From CAZTYW01 sp964617695 (GTDB lineage: Bacteria > Chloroflexota > Dehalococcoidia > UBA2247 > RBG-13-53-26): 14,205 nucleotides of DNA. The notes below the pieces were generated by a model, which worked only from the letters and a program-made list of their open reading frames with translations, was not told where the DNA came from and searched no databases. The position numbers were made by a program, and so were the translations under genes. The stretch is taken from contig CAZTYW010000052.1 in NCBI GenBank assembly GCA_964617695.1, positions 1 to 14,205 of the forward strand, in the 5' to 3' direction. Below are positions 6,332 to 13,642 of this stretch, piece after piece. Position 1 is the stretch's first letter. Each line of letters starts with the position of its first letter.

Positions 6332-7123
6332 ATGCAAGCCGAGCTTATAGTCAGTGATGTCCTCAACCTTGCCAACGATGAGCTGAAACAGCGGTCACTG
6401 CAGCCGGTCGGCAGGCGCACACTTGACTACTGGATATCAATCGGTCTTATACAGCACCCCACAAGAAAAGGCAGGGCAGGCCGGGGCTTGTTCCCCGAAG
6501 ACACCGCGCTGCACGTGATCTGCATAAGAGAGTTGCAGCAGCGCTTCAACTTCATGCTGGCGGACATCTCCAGGTTGCTGCGCAATGGTTCCAGGCTGGC
6601 TGATGTTTCAAGTCTTATGGCAGAGGTTGAAACGACATACGGCGTTTCCCTGCTGCCTCTCGCCCGCCAGTACGCCTGCTCCAACCCCGTCGGCGCCAGT
6701 GCCCGAGACGAGGTGGCGAATCTCTTCATCGCCATTCGCGTGGCTGAAGGCGACGAGGAGTTGGGGGTAGACGAGGTAGCCACGATTATCGGTACGGACA
6801 ACGAATCAGCAATGAAGCTTGCCCGCAGCGGAGAATTGCCATCTCACGGCGAACTCCAGCCACGATTTCTTCGCAGTGAAATACTCGAATGGAAAGGCAG
6901 GGATACCTCTCACACGGCCGCCGTTTTCGCCGACATGATGGGGCACCTGATTGACCTCGCCAATGAGATGCACAGGATTGACAGCCTCGCCGGCTTGCCT
7001 GACAGGTCCCGTGAGTGGCTAACGTATTGGATCGGCGTAGTGGATGCCGAGTTGTGGAGGCTAAGGCGCCTCTGTCACGAAGCGGATATGCGGCAGAGAA
7101 TGACTACAGAGCGGACTACCTAG
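6332..7123 (+). CDS. MerR-type regulator with a second excisionase-like helix-turn-helix
   Basis: The 263-residue protein has two DNA-binding-like parts. Residues 27-85 (GRRTLDYWISIGLI, a basic wing, LFPEDTALHVICI and MLADISRLL) match the MerR winged-helix pattern. Residues 145-188 (VDEVATIIGTDNESAMKLARSGELP, then RFLRSEILEWK) match an AlpA/excisionase-type helix-turn-helix, a domain that often recognises DNA beside recombinases or represses promoters. The middle (90-140) and C-terminus (190-263) are helical and may dimerise. No cysteine pair typical of metal-sensing MerR proteins is apparent, so the signal is unknown. The start at ATG 6332 has AGGGGTG five bases upstream, and direct repeats lie in its promoter region. 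It stands alone, converging on prfB. It ends with TAG. Confidence 0.75.
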   Translation: MQAELIVSDVLNLANDELKQRSLQPVGRRTLDYWISIGLIQHPTRKGRAGRGLFPEDTALHVICIRELQQRFNFMLADISRLLRNGSRLADVSSLMAEVETTYGVSLLPLARQYACSNPVGASARDEVANLFIAIRVAEGDEELGVDEVATIIGTDNESAMKLARSGELPSHGELQPRFLRSEILEWKGRDTSHTAAVFADMMGHLIDLANEMHRIDSLAGLPDRSREWLTYWIGVVDAELWRLRRLCHEADMRQRMTTERTT

Positions 7124-7167
7124 GTGTTGCCAGCACTTCCCAACAACGGGCCGGGCCCAATCCCGCC

Positions 7168-8272
7168 TTACCCGTTCTTCCCCATTTCGGACCTCAGGTA
7201 GGCCTCCATAAACCCGTCGAGGTCGCCGTCAAGGACTGCGGTGGTGTTGCCGGTCTCGTAACCGGTGCGGTGGTCCTTGACCATCCTGTAAGGATGGAGA
7301 ACGTAGCTTCGGATCTGATTTCCCCAGCCAGCGCTGATGTGCTGCCCCTTCAGCTTCGCCCTTTCCTCCGCTTCCCTGGCAAGCTCTAACTCGAGGAGCC
7401 GAGCGTGAAGCACCTTGAGCGCCACCTCCTTGTTCTGGTGCTGTGAACGCTGGCTCTGGCAGGAGGCCATCAGACCGGTTGGAATGTGAGTAATGCGGAC
7501 TGCAGAGCTGGTTTTCTGCATGTGCTGCCCGCCTGGCCCGCTTGACCTGAAAGTCTCTACCTTCAAGTCCTCAGGGTTCACGGTCACCTCGGTTGCCTGC
7601 TTCACTTCGGGCAGGACCTCCAACAAGGCAAAGGACGTATGTCGGGCATGGTCAGCATCAAAGGGCGACAGGCGAACAAGCCGGTGCACACCATGCTCGG
7701 ACTTGAGATAGCCGTAGGCATGCTTGCCCTGGATTTCCAGCATAGCGCTCTTGATGCCGGCCTCTTCACCAGGGGACGTGTCCAACAAATCTGCCCGATA
7801 GCCCCGCTTCTCGGCCCACCTCATGTACATTCTCAGCAGCATGTCAGCCCAGTCTTGCGACTCCGTGCCGCCAGCCCCTGCATGAATAGCCAGAAGGGCA
7901 TCGCTCCTGTCATATTGGCCACCGAGTAGAAGCTGAAGGTCAAGCTTGTCCAGGCGAGCGGAAAGCTCATTGGCTTCAGAGCGAATCTCCTGCTCCAGGG
8001 ATACGTCCCCCTCTTGAACGGAGAGATCGACGAGTTCGCCGAGTTCGTTGACCCTCCGCTCCAGGTCTCGCCATGTCTGGGTCTCATCGTTCAGGACACT
8101 GATCTGCCGCATGACCTCGTTGGCCTTGCCGGGGTCCTGCCAGAAGTCGGGTTGGCTCGACTGCTTTTCGAGATCGGCGATCAGCCTTTCCTTGCCAACG
8201 ACGTCAAAGATGCACCATCATGGCGGAAATGCGGTTCCTCAAGTCCTCTACCAGGTCCTTTTCACTTTGCAC
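7168..8272 (-). CDS. prfB: Peptide chain release factor 2, with programmed +1 frameshift
   Basis: RF2 recognises UGA and UAA in the ribosomal A site and triggers peptidyl-tRNA hydrolysis. The long frame (stop at 7168) shows the RF2 signature SPF in VRLSPFDADHARH and the catalytic GGQ in SSGPGGQHMQKT. Its first ATG (8112) lies inside the protein; upstream residues DVVGKERLIADLEKQ are normal RF2. They join a short first frame at CTT TGA C (8209-8203). That frame starts at GTG 8272, with GAGGTG eight bases before it, and encodes about 22 residues ending ISAMMVHL. A +1 shift that skips T8206 gives a 367-residue protein, the usual size. The gene is therefore autoregulated: plentiful RF2 terminates at the early UGA, scarce RF2 allows shifting. 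It lies 65 bases downstream of nfi on the same strand and ends with TAA. Confidence 0.95.
8203..8216 (-). promoter_or_regulatory. prfB +1 frameshift site
   Basis: Leftward, the sequence reads GGTG-CAT-CTT-TGA-C. CTT (8209-8207) is the slippery Leu codon, TGA (8206-8204) the early stop and C8203 the following base that weakens termination. GGTG three bases before CTT can pair with the 16S tail, as the stimulatory Shine-Dalgarno does in known RF2 genes, though it is shorter than the AGGGGG of E. coli. Confidence 0.9.
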
Positions 8273-8337
8273 TTCAACGACACCTCGCTTCCGAAGATTG
8301 GCACACGACCTTCAACGAGCAGCACCCTGGCCGACTG

Positions 8338-9024
8338 CTATGCACTCAGTTTCGCCGTCCGCAGTCTCCCCGAAGCAGCCAGGTGAGCCAGCCGGGTGGG
8401 CTCGGGAAGCCGATAGCCTCGACAGCACCCAAGTGTCCACGAGACAGCCGTCAACAGGTCCACCTTGTGCCCAATAGACACGTAGACCGGTTTTACGCCC
8501 GCCCTGGTGCGAACGGCAGCGCCAATAACTTCGCCATTGTCTGCCATCTCGGCGAAGCTGCCGGCACCCTCTTCCAGCTTGCCGTATGTGCCGCAAAGGA
8601 CCGATTTGGCACAGCCAACCGTAGCTGTGTCGAGCAGGACTCCCAGGTGACAGGCCAGGCCAAATCGTCTCGGATGTGCAATGCCCTGGCCATCAACCAG
8701 GACAAGGTCCGGATCAGTCTTCAGCCGCTCACACACATTCAGGATTGCAGGCGCTTCGCGAAACGACAGAAGACCGGGCACATATGGAAAGCTGATCCTC
8801 TGCTCCGCTACCTCTACCTCCTTCACTTCGAGCCCGGCATAGGACAGGACTACCACAGCCACAACGGCCGTCCCCCGGCTGCTTCGTGTTGATATGTCGG
8901 CACCGGCGACATATCGTGGCACAGTCAGCTCGTTCGTTGTTGACACCAAACGGGCGAGTCTTGACTGGATGGCCTGCGCTTCAGTGGGGGAGACCTGCCA
9001 TGAATGTAGCTGCCGAACTCGCAT
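8338..9024 (-). CDS. nfi: Endonuclease V
   Basis: Endonuclease V nicks DNA at the second phosphodiester bond 3' of deoxyinosine, starting repair of deaminated adenine; it may also act on inosine in RNA. The 228-residue protein is full length with an RNase-H-like fold. Active-site residues are visible: D43 in VAGADIS, the PYVPGLLSFRE wedge ending in E90, D111 in LVDGQGIAHPRR, H117, and K140 in GCAKSVL. The conserved ending PVYVSIGHKVDL is present. The start ATG 9024 matches the family's usual beginning (RVRQLH) and sits seven bases from a TATAAT box, so the message is probably leaderless. prfB follows after 65 bases and could be co-transcribed. It ends with TGA. Confidence 0.93.
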   Translation of the reverse strand: MRVRQLHSWQVSPTEAQAIQSRLARLVSTTNELTVPRYVAGADISTRSSRGTAVVAVVVLSYAGLEVKEVEVAEQRISFPYVPGLLSFREAPAILNVCERLKTDPDLVLVDGQGIAHPRRFGLACHLGVLLDTATVGCAKSVLCGTYGKLEEGAGSFAEMADNGEVIGAAVRTRAGVKPVYVSIGHKVDLLTAVSWTLGCCRGYRLPEPTRLAHLAASGRLRTAKLSA

Positions 9025-9030
9025 CGGTTG

Positions 9031-9059
9031 ATTATATTCGGTGTGCAGTATTGTATCAA
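9031..9059 (-). promoter_or_regulatory. Near-consensus promoter giving a leaderless nfi message
   Basis: On the minus strand TTGATA (9059-9054) is followed after 17 bases by a perfect TATAAT (9036-9031). Six bases separate that box from the ATG (9024), so transcription should begin at or within a base of the A of the start codon. No ribosome binding site precedes the ATG. Confidence 0.8.
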
Positions 9060-9087
9060 CCTGAGAAAGCCGAATAGCTTCGCCCTT

Positions 9088-9789
9088 CTAGGCCTCTCTG
9101 GCCGGATAGGCGTAGTCTATGTTGGTGATGAATGCGTTCACCCACCTGTCCCTCTCTTCCTTTGTCCAACGCTGGCCCGTCTTAGCCAGGTCCGCCAACA
9201 ACCCCTCTATTGATGAATGGAGCTGGTGCGTTGGAGCCATGTCGATAATCGGCCTATCAGTCGGCAGCCCCTCTTCAGGTGACGATCTTCTGGACAGCCG
9301 ACCTCGTTTCCTGCCCCCGTCCGTCCTCTTGGCGATTCTGGACTTCTTCGTAATGTAGTTCGACAGCGGCATGCCAGAGTACTCAGCGGCATGAATAAAG
9401 AAGGCAAGCGCCTTGCGCAGCGTCTCGCCGTCGATTGAATACAGGCGAAGGCGGTCCTCCAGCTCCCCCAGGCTCGCCCTTTCCAGGTTGAGGCCCTTGA
9501 GCGCCGCAGCATACCCTTCCGACAAACGTTCCCGGATGAGAGATCTGCGTCTCTCACGGTCTCGCGCCATGTTCTCAAGGTCGGGATGCGGACGGTTGCT
9601 GTCATCAATCAGACCCAGGAAGCGCAACCCACTCATCAACTGAAACCCGTACACACCTGACAGCCTTTCGCCCCAGAAACTGCGGTCCAGCCGACTCGGC
9701 ACGCCGTCTTCCTCCAGCCAGTCCAGGAAGTTCAAGAACGTCTTAAATGACACGTAAGGCGGCTTCGCCGGTCTAGCGTCCTGCGTCAT
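9088..9789 (-). CDS. DUF5343-type protein of unknown function
   Basis: The 233-residue protein has an N-terminal region (about 10-145) that resembles DUF5343: PPYVSFKTFLNFLDWLEEDGVP, LDRSFWGERLSG, LRFLGLIDDSNRPHPDL and RDRERRRSLIRERL, likely an all-helical winged-helix-like fold. A basic low-complexity linker follows at about 147-166 (KKSRIAKR, RKRGRLSRR), then a shorter C-terminal helical tail. These proteins are often seen next to accessory or defence genes, but their biochemical role is not known; the basic linker suggests contact with nucleic acid. The ATG at 9789 has GGAAG about ten bases upstream. It precedes nfi on the same strand, but nfi has its own promoter. Confidence is high that it is a gene and moderate for the family. 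Confidence 0.7.
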   Translation of the reverse strand: MTQDARPAKPPYVSFKTFLNFLDWLEEDGVPSRLDRSFWGERLSGVYGFQLMSGLRFLGLIDDSNRPHPDLENMARDRERRRSLIRERLSEGYAAALKGLNLERASLGELEDRLRLYSIDGETLRKALAFFIHAAEYSGMPLSNYITKKSRIAKRTDGGRKRGRLSRRSSPEEGLPTDRPIIDMAPTHQLHSSIEGLLADLAKTGQRWTKEERDRWVNAFITNIDYAYPAREA

Positions 9790-10115
9790 ACTCAGCTCTT
9801 CCTTTCTCGCCGTCCCACTATGCCGACACTATACCATACCATATGCCACAAATCCACCTCCTCCCGCCAATAGAAAGTCATAGGCCACAGAACTACCTGG
9901 CCAACCCACTGTCTCGAAACAAAACACAATGCATTCAATCCTGGCTGCTGTGCCGTTGGCATTATACTATGCCACGTGGTATGCCGTCAATGCCGCCAAG
10001 GGACAAAATTTCTGCCTTCCCAGACCTTTCTGGTACACTTGCCATAAATCGAAGACTCCTCAGAGTGAAACACCACCTTGCAGAGAGAAGCGAAAGACGT
10101 GAGGAGGAGGACAAA
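9790..10115. promoter_or_regulatory. Divergent spacer with repeated TATGCC motifs and dyads
   Basis: No credible protein is encoded here. TATGCC occurs at 9819-9824, 9842-9847, 9968-9973 and 9980-9985. The last two flank the palindrome CCACGTGG (9972-9979), itself inside a 12-of-14 palindrome (9969-9982). A further dyad CCAGA-CCTT-TCTGG spans 10020-10033 and runs into TGGTACACT, which may be an extended -10 for the gene at 10116. The motifs suggest operators shared by the leftward DUF5343 gene and the rightward winged-helix gene. Confidence 0.35.
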
Positions 10116-10445
10116 GTGACGACACAGACCAGAAGCAACGGTGACATCGCCAGATTGCTGGAAGAACACGGCAACACCGGACTGAAGCTTGATTTGCTGC
10201 TCTTCTGGAAGAAGTATCCCTACGCCAGATTCACGTCGGGCATCGTAGCTCGTGCGGTTGACTGCAACAGGAGAATGGACGTGGAGGAGGCACTGGAGTG
10301 CTTTGTCAAAGCCGACCTGCTGCAGAAGCACGTCCGGCAGGGTCTACACTTCTATCGCCTTACCGAAGATCCGTCGATGCGACAAAAGGTTCTCGATCTG
10401 CCAGCACGCAGAGGCAGCCTCAGACCCGCCTTTTCAGGAGCATAG
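10116..10445 (+). CDS. Small winged-helix DNA-binding-like protein
   Basis: GTG at 10116 is preceded by an excellent ribosome binding site, AGGAGGAGG, six bases away; the open frame continues upstream to 9843, but that part does not look like protein. The 109-residue product has a compact helical core (LKLDLLLFWKKYPYARF, SGIVARAVDC, DVEEALECFVKADLLQK) and a beta-wing (GLHFYRLTEDP), the layout of a winged-helix domain as in small transcriptional regulators. No ligand or metal site is evident. It starts a run of three short rightward genes and lies just downstream of a spacer rich in dyads, so self-regulation is plausible. The exact family is not recognised. It ends with TAG. Confidence 0.65.
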   Translation: MTTQTRSNGDIARLLEEHGNTGLKLDLLLFWKKYPYARFTSGIVARAVDCNRRMDVEEALECFVKADLLQKHVRQGLHFYRLTEDPSMRQKVLDLPARRGSLRPAFSGA

Positions 10446-10492
10446 CCACGGCAACTGGGGCCACCTTAGGTAAGACCAGAACAGAAAAGCCT

Positions 10493-10909
10493 GTGTCCAA
10501 AGCCGTGCAGCGGACTCGCTGCGAAACGCCGTGCGACGAAGAAGATGGAATAGCACTGCGACCGAACGGGATAATCTGGAGCATATGTGAAAAGGATGTC
10601 CTGGAACTCGCCAGTGAAAAGGGTATTCATCTGACGGAACAGCAATTGGACGATGTCGCCAAATACGTTGAGAGAGGTCTCAGCGCAGTCTGCAACTGGT
10701 TCATGGTGGTGGAGATGGCCTTGAACGAGGTAGTAACTAGCATCTGTCGTCCTGCTGCCCCGGATGATCCACGCCGCCAGCAAATTGACCGGGCAGCATC
10801 GAGAATAGCACAGACTTGCAGAGTCGTTGGCGCTCGGCAAGCATTATCAGTCGTGAATGACAAAAGGAGGGTACGTGAATGTCTAGCTTCAGGCCAGGCG
10901 AGAAGGTGA
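10493..10909 (+). CDS. Hypothetical protein
   Basis: A frame open from well upstream encodes a protein-like stretch: WSICEKDVLELASEKGIHLTEQQLDDVAKYVERGL followed by a helix with VVEMALNEVV. The C-terminal half is rich in Arg and Ala. The start is uncertain: GTG 10493 (138 residues) lies beyond the end of the preceding gene but has no ribosome binding site, and the clearly protein-like part only begins near 10570. The last 31 bases overlap the next gene, whose ribosome binding site lies inside this frame. The family is not recognised. The amphipathic helices and lack of a signal peptide suggest a small cytoplasmic protein, perhaps acting with its neighbours at 10116 and 10879. Confidence 0.5.
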   Translation: MSKAVQRTRCETPCDEEDGIALRPNGIIWSICEKDVLELASEKGIHLTEQQLDDVAKYVERGLSAVCNWFMVVEMALNEVVTSICRPAAPDDPRRQQIDRAASRIAQTCRVVGARQALSVVNDKRRVRECLASGQARR

Positions 10910-11076
10910 GGATAACAAACCAATCCACTTCTCGATACAATGGCTGCACCGGAACGGTAGTGCGTACCGAGGTCCGCGGACTGGCTGTAATGTATGAAGT
11001 CTCCCTGGACCAACATGGTTTTCCTTCCCAGGACAACAGGTTCTTTGAGTACGAGCTAGAACCGATGAACCGGTAG
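10879..11076 (+). CDS. Small SH3/KOW-like beta-barrel protein
   Basis: The ATG at 10879 follows a strong AAGGAGGG site by seven bases. The 65-residue product (FRPGEKVRITNQ, YNGCTGTVVRTE, AVMYEVSLD, FFEYELEPM) has the pattern of an SH3-like or KOW-type barrel: a G-x-x-V-R-I strand, a G-x-V-V strand after a Gly turn, and a closing strand ending in E-L-E-P. Such small domains bind nucleic acid or proteins, but no specific partner can be named. It overlaps the previous frame by 31 bases and is the last of three short co-directional genes. Confidence 0.7.
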   Translation: MSSFRPGEKVRITNQSTSRYNGCTGTVVRTEVRGLAVMYEVSLDQHGFPSQDNRFFEYELEPMNR

Positions 11077-11461
11077 GTGGCGGATAGATCTCTGGCGAGA
11101 ATTCAGGGTTCGCCCTCGCACGGAAATAAGAGCTTTCTGTAGCAAAGGCAGACCTGGAGCTCGACCGGAGAAGCGGCTGTGGCCTCACCAAGGTCTGAGC
11201 CGCCAGAGCACATCATAGCTTTTCGGCCTTCCTTCAGCGGGCGACAGTACGCCCCCGGCAGAAAAGTCAACCCCAAGCCCCCCACCCGTACCAAAGGCAG
11301 GTCGTCCCATACGACCTGCCTTTGGTCAACCACCCTTCTCATGACCGATCACCATGCTGCATATCCAACATGGCTCCAGCCAGAAAAAGGCACTCCTTGT
11401 GCTCCACACAAGAAAATCGTAGCATCAGTGAAGAAAGGAAGCGGTAGCGACGGAAACTGGC
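11077..11461 (+). promoter_or_regulatory. Structured leader/spacer before rsmH
   Basis: This 385-base spacer has no convincing gene. It contains the long hairpin listed separately, an exact copy of that hairpin's 5' arm (CAAAGGCAG at 11143-11151 and 11292-11300), and pairings CAGACCT/AGGTCTG (11149-11155 with 11191-11197) and GCGGCT/AGCCGC (11173-11178 with 11198-11203). The last two cross each other, so they are alternatives or a pseudoknot. GGGCG/CGCCC near 11239-11255 can also fold. Together this could be an attenuator for rsmH or a small RNA; no known class is recognised. Confidence 0.3.
11290..11326 (+). terminator. Perfect 16-bp hairpin, possible bidirectional terminator
   Basis: ACCAAAGGCAGGTCGT (11290-11305) pairs perfectly with ACGACCTGCCTTTGGT (11311-11326) around CCCAT. 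The arms end in AAAGG/CCTTT, as in bidirectional terminators, but there is no real T tract after the stem on either strand. It may end the three-gene run at 10116-11076, attenuate rsmH, or serve as a protein site. The structure is certain; the role is not. Confidence 0.5.
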
Positions 11462-12421
11462 ATGCCAGAGCAGTCAAGTCATGAGGCACCTTTATCGAAC
11501 CCGACCAGCCTGATACACACCCCCGTTCTTGTGCAGACATGCGCGCAACTCCTGGAGGCGCAGCCGGGAGGGCGCTACATCGACTGCACCGTGGGGACGG
11601 GCGGCCATGCCCTCGCCATTCTGCAGAGGTGCTCACCGGGGGGTCATCTCCTGGGCATAGACATGGACCCGAAAGCAATTGAGATGGCAGGGGAGACCCT
11701 TGGTCCATACAGCAGGAATGTCACCCTGGTGAATGACAACTTCAGGAACCTCCGTGACATCTGCACCAGACACGAGTTCCTCAAGGTGGACGGAATACTC
11801 TTCGATCTGGGTGTTTCTGCACTGCAACTGGAGGACAAGAACCGGGGATTCAGCTTCAGGTTCGATGCTCCCCTGGATATGCGTTTTGGCCCGACGCAGT
11901 CCAGCACAGCATCCAGCATCTTGAACCGACTCCCGGAAGCTGAGCTGGCTGCCCTTATCGAGGCGTACGGCGAGGAACGCCGCAGCCGTCTCCTGGCCAG
12001 AAGAATTGTCGCCAGCCGCCCCATCAACAGTACACTAGAACTGGCCAACGTTGTAGGGCAGGTAGTGGGTAAGAGCGGAAGGATTCACCCAGCGACAAGG
12101 ACGTTCCAGGCACTGCGCATAGCAGTAAATCAAGAGTTGACAAACCTGGATGAAGCCCTGAAGCAAACCATCGAGATTCTGGCACCGGGTGGCAGGCTGG
12201 TCGTGATTAGCTACCATTCCCTGGAAGACCGCATCGTCAAGGAGTTCATGCAGCGCGAAGGCAGGCAGTGCGTCTGCCCGCCGTACGTTCCGGTCTGCAC
12301 TTGCGGACACGCCCGCACGCTCAAGATCATCGGCAAGAAGGCGATCACCCCTTCTCATGATGAAAGGCAGGCCAACCCCAGGAGCCGCAGTGCCAAGCTC
12401 CGGGCAGCGGAACGACTCTAG
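11462..12421 (+). CDS. rsmH: 16S rRNA (cytosine-1402-N4)-methyltransferase
   Basis: RsmH (MraW) uses S-adenosylmethionine to methylate N4 of C1402 in the decoding centre of 16S rRNA. The 319-residue protein is full length. Visible motifs are HTPVLVQ at the start, the SAM loop DCTVGTGGH (41-49), GIDMDP (65-70), DNFRNL, FDLGVSA (114-120), PLDMRF (137-142), RTFQALRIAVNQEL, the SYHSLEDRIVKEF block and the ending RSAKLRAAERL. Two cysteine clusters near the C-terminus (CVCPP, CTCG) are of a kind found in several RsmH branches. The ATG at 11462 has GGAAA seven bases upstream. Unlike the usual mra/dcw arrangement, no mraZ precedes it and no ftsL or ftsI follows. The stop is TAG at exactly the family's usual end, which shows that TAG is a normal stop here. 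Confidence 0.96.
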   Translation: MPEQSSHEAPLSNPTSLIHTPVLVQTCAQLLEAQPGGRYIDCTVGTGGHALAILQRCSPGGHLLGIDMDPKAIEMAGETLGPYSRNVTLVNDNFRNLRDICTRHEFLKVDGILFDLGVSALQLEDKNRGFSFRFDAPLDMRFGPTQSSTASSILNRLPEAELAALIEAYGEERRSRLLARRIVASRPINSTLELANVVGQVVGKSGRIHPATRTFQALRIAVNQELTNLDEALKQTIEILAPGGRLVVISYHSLEDRIVKEFMQREGRQCVCPPYVPVCTCGHARTLKIIGKKAITPSHDERQANPRSRSAKLRAAERL

Positions 12422-12552
12422 CTGGCTACGCGACCACTGCCAGCAAGGACGGCGGGAACGGCTTTGTTTGTGGACATCGGATACGTTTATCGCCAGACCA
12501 CCCAATCCACCGGCATGGCGCGATCGCGACAGGCCGGGGACGTTAACGCCCG

Positions 12553-12894
12553 CTATGACTGCGAGTCCTCTTCCGTGCGGCCCTGTTGATCAGACTCGTC
12601 TTCACCCAGATGGTCAGACAAGATCTCAAAAAGGCGTTCGACTTGAGAGACAACGGTCTCCTCAGGCTTCTTCACGCGGGCGCTCTGCCGACGTTTCCTG
12701 GGTTGTTCCTGGCAACTCTCGGTCTTCTCTTCCGGGCGACTCGGCTGACAGTAGTTGTTAAAGTCCCTCTGCGCGCCACAGTACTTGCATACGCCTCTAC
12801 TGGTTGCATCTGAGACGTCTTCAATGACCCAGTAGTGACTGCAACTGCGCTGCCGTGCGGACTGATCAAAAGCGCTGCTCAGCTTCTTACCCAT
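12553..12894 (-). CDS. Small zinc-ribbon protein with charged C-terminal tail
   Basis: The start ATG at 12894 is chosen because GGAGAGG lies nine bases upstream; the frame extends to 13023, but that part is not protein-like. The 113-residue product carries CSHYWVIEDV, then TSRGVCKYCGAQRDFNNYC, a Cys-x-His plus Cys-x-x-Cys arrangement that should bind one zinc in a ribbon fold. A basic segment (PRKRRQSARVKK) and an acidic tail (LGEDESDQQGRTEED) follow. The same core occurs, from memory, in short uncharacterised proteins of Chloroflexota, which supports the suggested host. It may bind nucleic acid or protein, but its role is unknown. It converges on rsmH across 131 bases in which no terminator is seen. 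Confidence 0.65.
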   Translation of the reverse strand: MGKKLSSAFDQSARQRSCSHYWVIEDVSDATSRGVCKYCGAQRDFNNYCQPSRPEEKTESCQEQPRKRRQSARVKKPEETVVSQVERLFEILSDHLGEDESDQQGRTEEDSQS

Positions 12895-13174
12895 TGGACA
12901 AAACCTCTCCGCATTATCAGGCAAATCACAGTAGAGAAAGACGGCTTTCACCAGACACCGTCGGCGCCGCTCCCAGCGCGGTGGCCTGTGCTTGCCTGAA
13001 CACGATGGTATTGTCAAGAGCAATATGCTGGCAATGAGGATGCTACTGAATTCAGCTAGGGGCAGACACCCAGATTTGCCTGGCTGCGAACCGACTGATC
13101 CCTGCTGGTCTGCCAGGACTACGACGTCACAGATTTCTGAGTGTTGTCACTAAGCTGCAGAGTGTTGTAGTATA

Positions 13175-13594
13175 ATGCCCACGTATCGCAGCCGTCGAAG
13201 AGCCAGTCACCGCGGAAGGCTCGGGAAGGAGGGGACGACGCTAGTCAATTCTGTCTTGAGGCTCCTGATCAATATCATCACACTCCCTCTTCTCCTGGTG
13301 ACACCGATTACTACGCTTGTCCTGAAGTGCCTGCTCGTGGTGCCTCCCCTGAGGCCGTTGTATGCATCAGTCATGACCCTGATATCATTGCCGCTGTTGG
13401 GATCACTGGTGGCCCTGAGCCAAACCTGGGAAAGAGCATCACTACTGCGAGCACCGCTGGCGGTGGTGGGAGTGCCCCTGGCACTGGTGGGTTACATCTT
13501 CGTGGCACTGATTACAAGCCCGACAAGAGAGGATAAGATGCTGAAACTGGCCATCTGCGACTCTTTCCCTTTCAGTCACCTTGCGGCTTCCTAG
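13175..13594 (+). CDS. Small integral membrane protein, unknown function
   Basis: The 139-residue frame has a basic N-terminus (RSRRRASHRGR) and about three or four membrane segments: roughly 25-56 (two helices or a hairpin), 63-82 and 93-113. CTG and GTG codons dominate, as expected for membrane helices in this GC range. The start is doubtful: ATG 13175 overlaps a TATAAT box (13171-13176). A strong AAGGAGGGG lies inside the frame at 13226-13234 with no ATG, GTG or TTG at proper distance; the next in-frame start is TTG 13256. The frame ends with TAG and then stays open into the next gene without another stop. No family is recognised. Confidence 0.5.
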   Translation: MPTYRSRRRASHRGRLGKEGTTLVNSVLRLLINIITLPLLLVTPITTLVLKCLLVVPPLRPLYASVMTLISLPLLGSLVALSQTWERASLLRAPLAVVGVPLALVGYIFVALITSPTREDKMLKLAICDSFPFSHLAAS

Positions 13595-13642
13595 CCAATC
13601 CGCGCCCACCCGGTCACGCTGCGCTCCGCCATCGGCGCAGCA

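Noticed and set aside
8014..8892. Rightward frame of 292 codons opposite prfB and nfi
   Set aside because: It spans two well-supported leftward genes and the promoterless spacer between them; the translation looks like antisense.
9843..10115. N-terminal extension of the winged-helix gene
   Set aside because: The extension is not protein-like and a very strong ribosome binding site precedes GTG 10116.
12519..12528. CGCGATCGCG palindrome between rsmH and the zinc-ribbon gene
   Set aside because: It is a single short copy with no partner sites and fits chance in GC-rich sequence.
735..13594. Recoding of TAG to an amino acid in this organism
   Set aside because: rsmH, hflX, dapL and other genes end at TAG exactly at their family's usual end, so TAG is a working stop.
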